25,850 nucleotides of DNA from JAQGMJ01 sp036271855 (GTDB lineage Bacteria; Pseudomonadota; Gammaproteobacteria; Burkholderiales; JAEUOS01): the NCBI GenBank assembly GCA_036271855.1, contig DATAZV010000016.1, positions 1-25,850 on the forward strand, read 5' to 3'. Position 1 is the first letter of the stretch. Every line of letters begins with the position of its first letter. The position numbers and the translations under genes are program-made. Shown here in pieces: positions 25,337 through 25,850 of the stretch. The notes beneath the pieces were generated by a model. It was not told the DNA's origin, searched no databases, and saw only the letters and a program-made list of their open reading frames with translations.

Positions 25337-25850
25337 ATGATCCACGCGCGCATCACCGGCACCGGCAGCTGCCTGCCCGGCACGCCCGTCAGCAACAACG
25401 ACCTGGTGGCGCGCGGTATCGATACATCGGACGAGTGGATCGTCGAGCGCACCGGCATCCGCAGCCGTCATCTCGCCCCCGCCGGCACTGCCACCAGCGA
25501 CCTGGCCCTCGACGCCTCGCGCCTGGCGATCGCCGCGGCTGGCCTGGCGCCGGCCGACATCGACCTGATCATCGTCGCCACCTCGACGCCGGACTACATC
25601 TTTCCCAGCACCGCCTGCCTGCTGCAGGCCAAGCTGGGCATCAAGGGCGGCGCCGCCTTCGACGTGCAGGCGGTATGCACGGGTTTCATCTATGCGCTGG
25701 CCACCGCCGACGCGATGATCAAAACCGGCATGCACCAGCGTGCGCTGGTGGTCGGCGCCGAAGTGTTTTCGCGCATCCTCGACTGGAGCGACCGTGGCAC
25801 CTGCGTGCTGTTCGGCGATGGCGCGGGCGCCGTCGTGCTCGAAGCGCAGG
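25337..25850 (+). CDS. fabH: Beta-ketoacyl-ACP synthase III FabH (partial, 3' end outside window)
   Basis: The first 171 codons of FabH, which condenses acetyl-CoA with malonyl-ACP to start fatty acid synthesis. The start IHARITGTGSCLPGTPVSN, then DTSDEWIVERTGIRSRH, ATSTPDYIFPSTACLLQAKLGI and the nucleophile Cys114 in AVCTGFIYAL are clear (most FabH have CSGF or CAGF here). The catalytic His and Asn lie beyond the window edge. Runs open to base 25850 with no stop, ending in FGDGAGAVVLEAQ. It follows plsX by 21 bases and is in the same operon; fabD/fabG/acpP are the expected next genes. Confidence 0.95.
   Translation, partial: MIHARITGTGSCLPGTPVSNNDLVARGIDTSDEWIVERTGIRSRHLAPAGTATSDLALDASRLAIAAAGLAPADIDLIIVATSTPDYIFPSTACLLQAKLGIKGGAAFDVQAVCTGFIYALATADAMIKTGMHQRALVVGAEVFSRILDWSDRGTCVLFGDGAGAVVLEAQ

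Noticed and set aside
24182..25735. 517-codon minus-strand frame opposite plsX and fabH
   Set aside because: Covers two well-identified genes in antisense; translation resembles no protein family.

Overview
The window is a GC-rich, densely coded stretch of a bacterial chromosome. The gene order maf / RsmI-like methylase / yceD-rpmF-plsX-fabH, together with a DUF1631 protein, a TIGR02453 protein, a MipA/OmpV porin-like protein and an orphan branched-chain amino acid binding protein, is typical of Betaproteobacteria, most likely Burkholderiales or a close relative. I cannot name the genus from sequence alone. No rRNA, tRNA, CRISPR array, insertion sequence, phage gene or origin was recognised, and no gap between genes exceeds 300 bases.

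Left third (1-10120) is a catabolic locus for cyclic ureides and related cyclic amides. A minus-strand operon reads hydantoinase -> N-carbamoyl-D-amino acid amidohydrolase -> periplasmic solute-binding protein -> (stem-loop terminator) -> ABC ATPase -> ABC permease -> a further gene leaving the window. Divergent from it, across a 137-base region with a perfect 12-base palindrome, lies a DHDPS/NAL-family lyase. A small secreted protein of unknown function and a fused HyuA-HyuB ATP-dependent 5-oxoprolinase/hydantoinase (1202 aa) follow. Together these suggest uptake of an amino-acid-like compound, ring opening of a hydantoin, decarbamoylation to a D-amino acid, and ATP-driven opening of a second lactam or hydantoin ring.

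Middle (10180-17242) holds housekeeping-like and accessory envelope genes: MipA/OmpV outer membrane protein, a class A (PhoN-like) acid phosphatase, a Tat-exported orphan LIV-type binding protein, a TIGR02453/DUF2461 protein, a secreted HEAT/TPR protein and a DUF1631 protein.

Right third (17292-25850) holds comEC (DNA uptake channel), a PucG-like class V aminotransferase, a 205-aa unknown protein made of two related halves, the RsmI-like methylase/maf pair, and the ribosome/lipid operon yceD-rpmF-plsX-fabH (fabH cut by the window end) behind a strong sigma70 promoter.

The least explained signals are regulatory. Two distant genes (DUF1631 and the duplicated 205-aa protein) share a promoter design: a CRP-like site about 42 bases upstream of the likely start and two TGGCA boxes 13 bases apart. 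GTATAC palindromes occur upstream of the aminotransferase and of the oxoprolinase. A terminator-like hairpin sits directly after the yceD-rpmF promoter.
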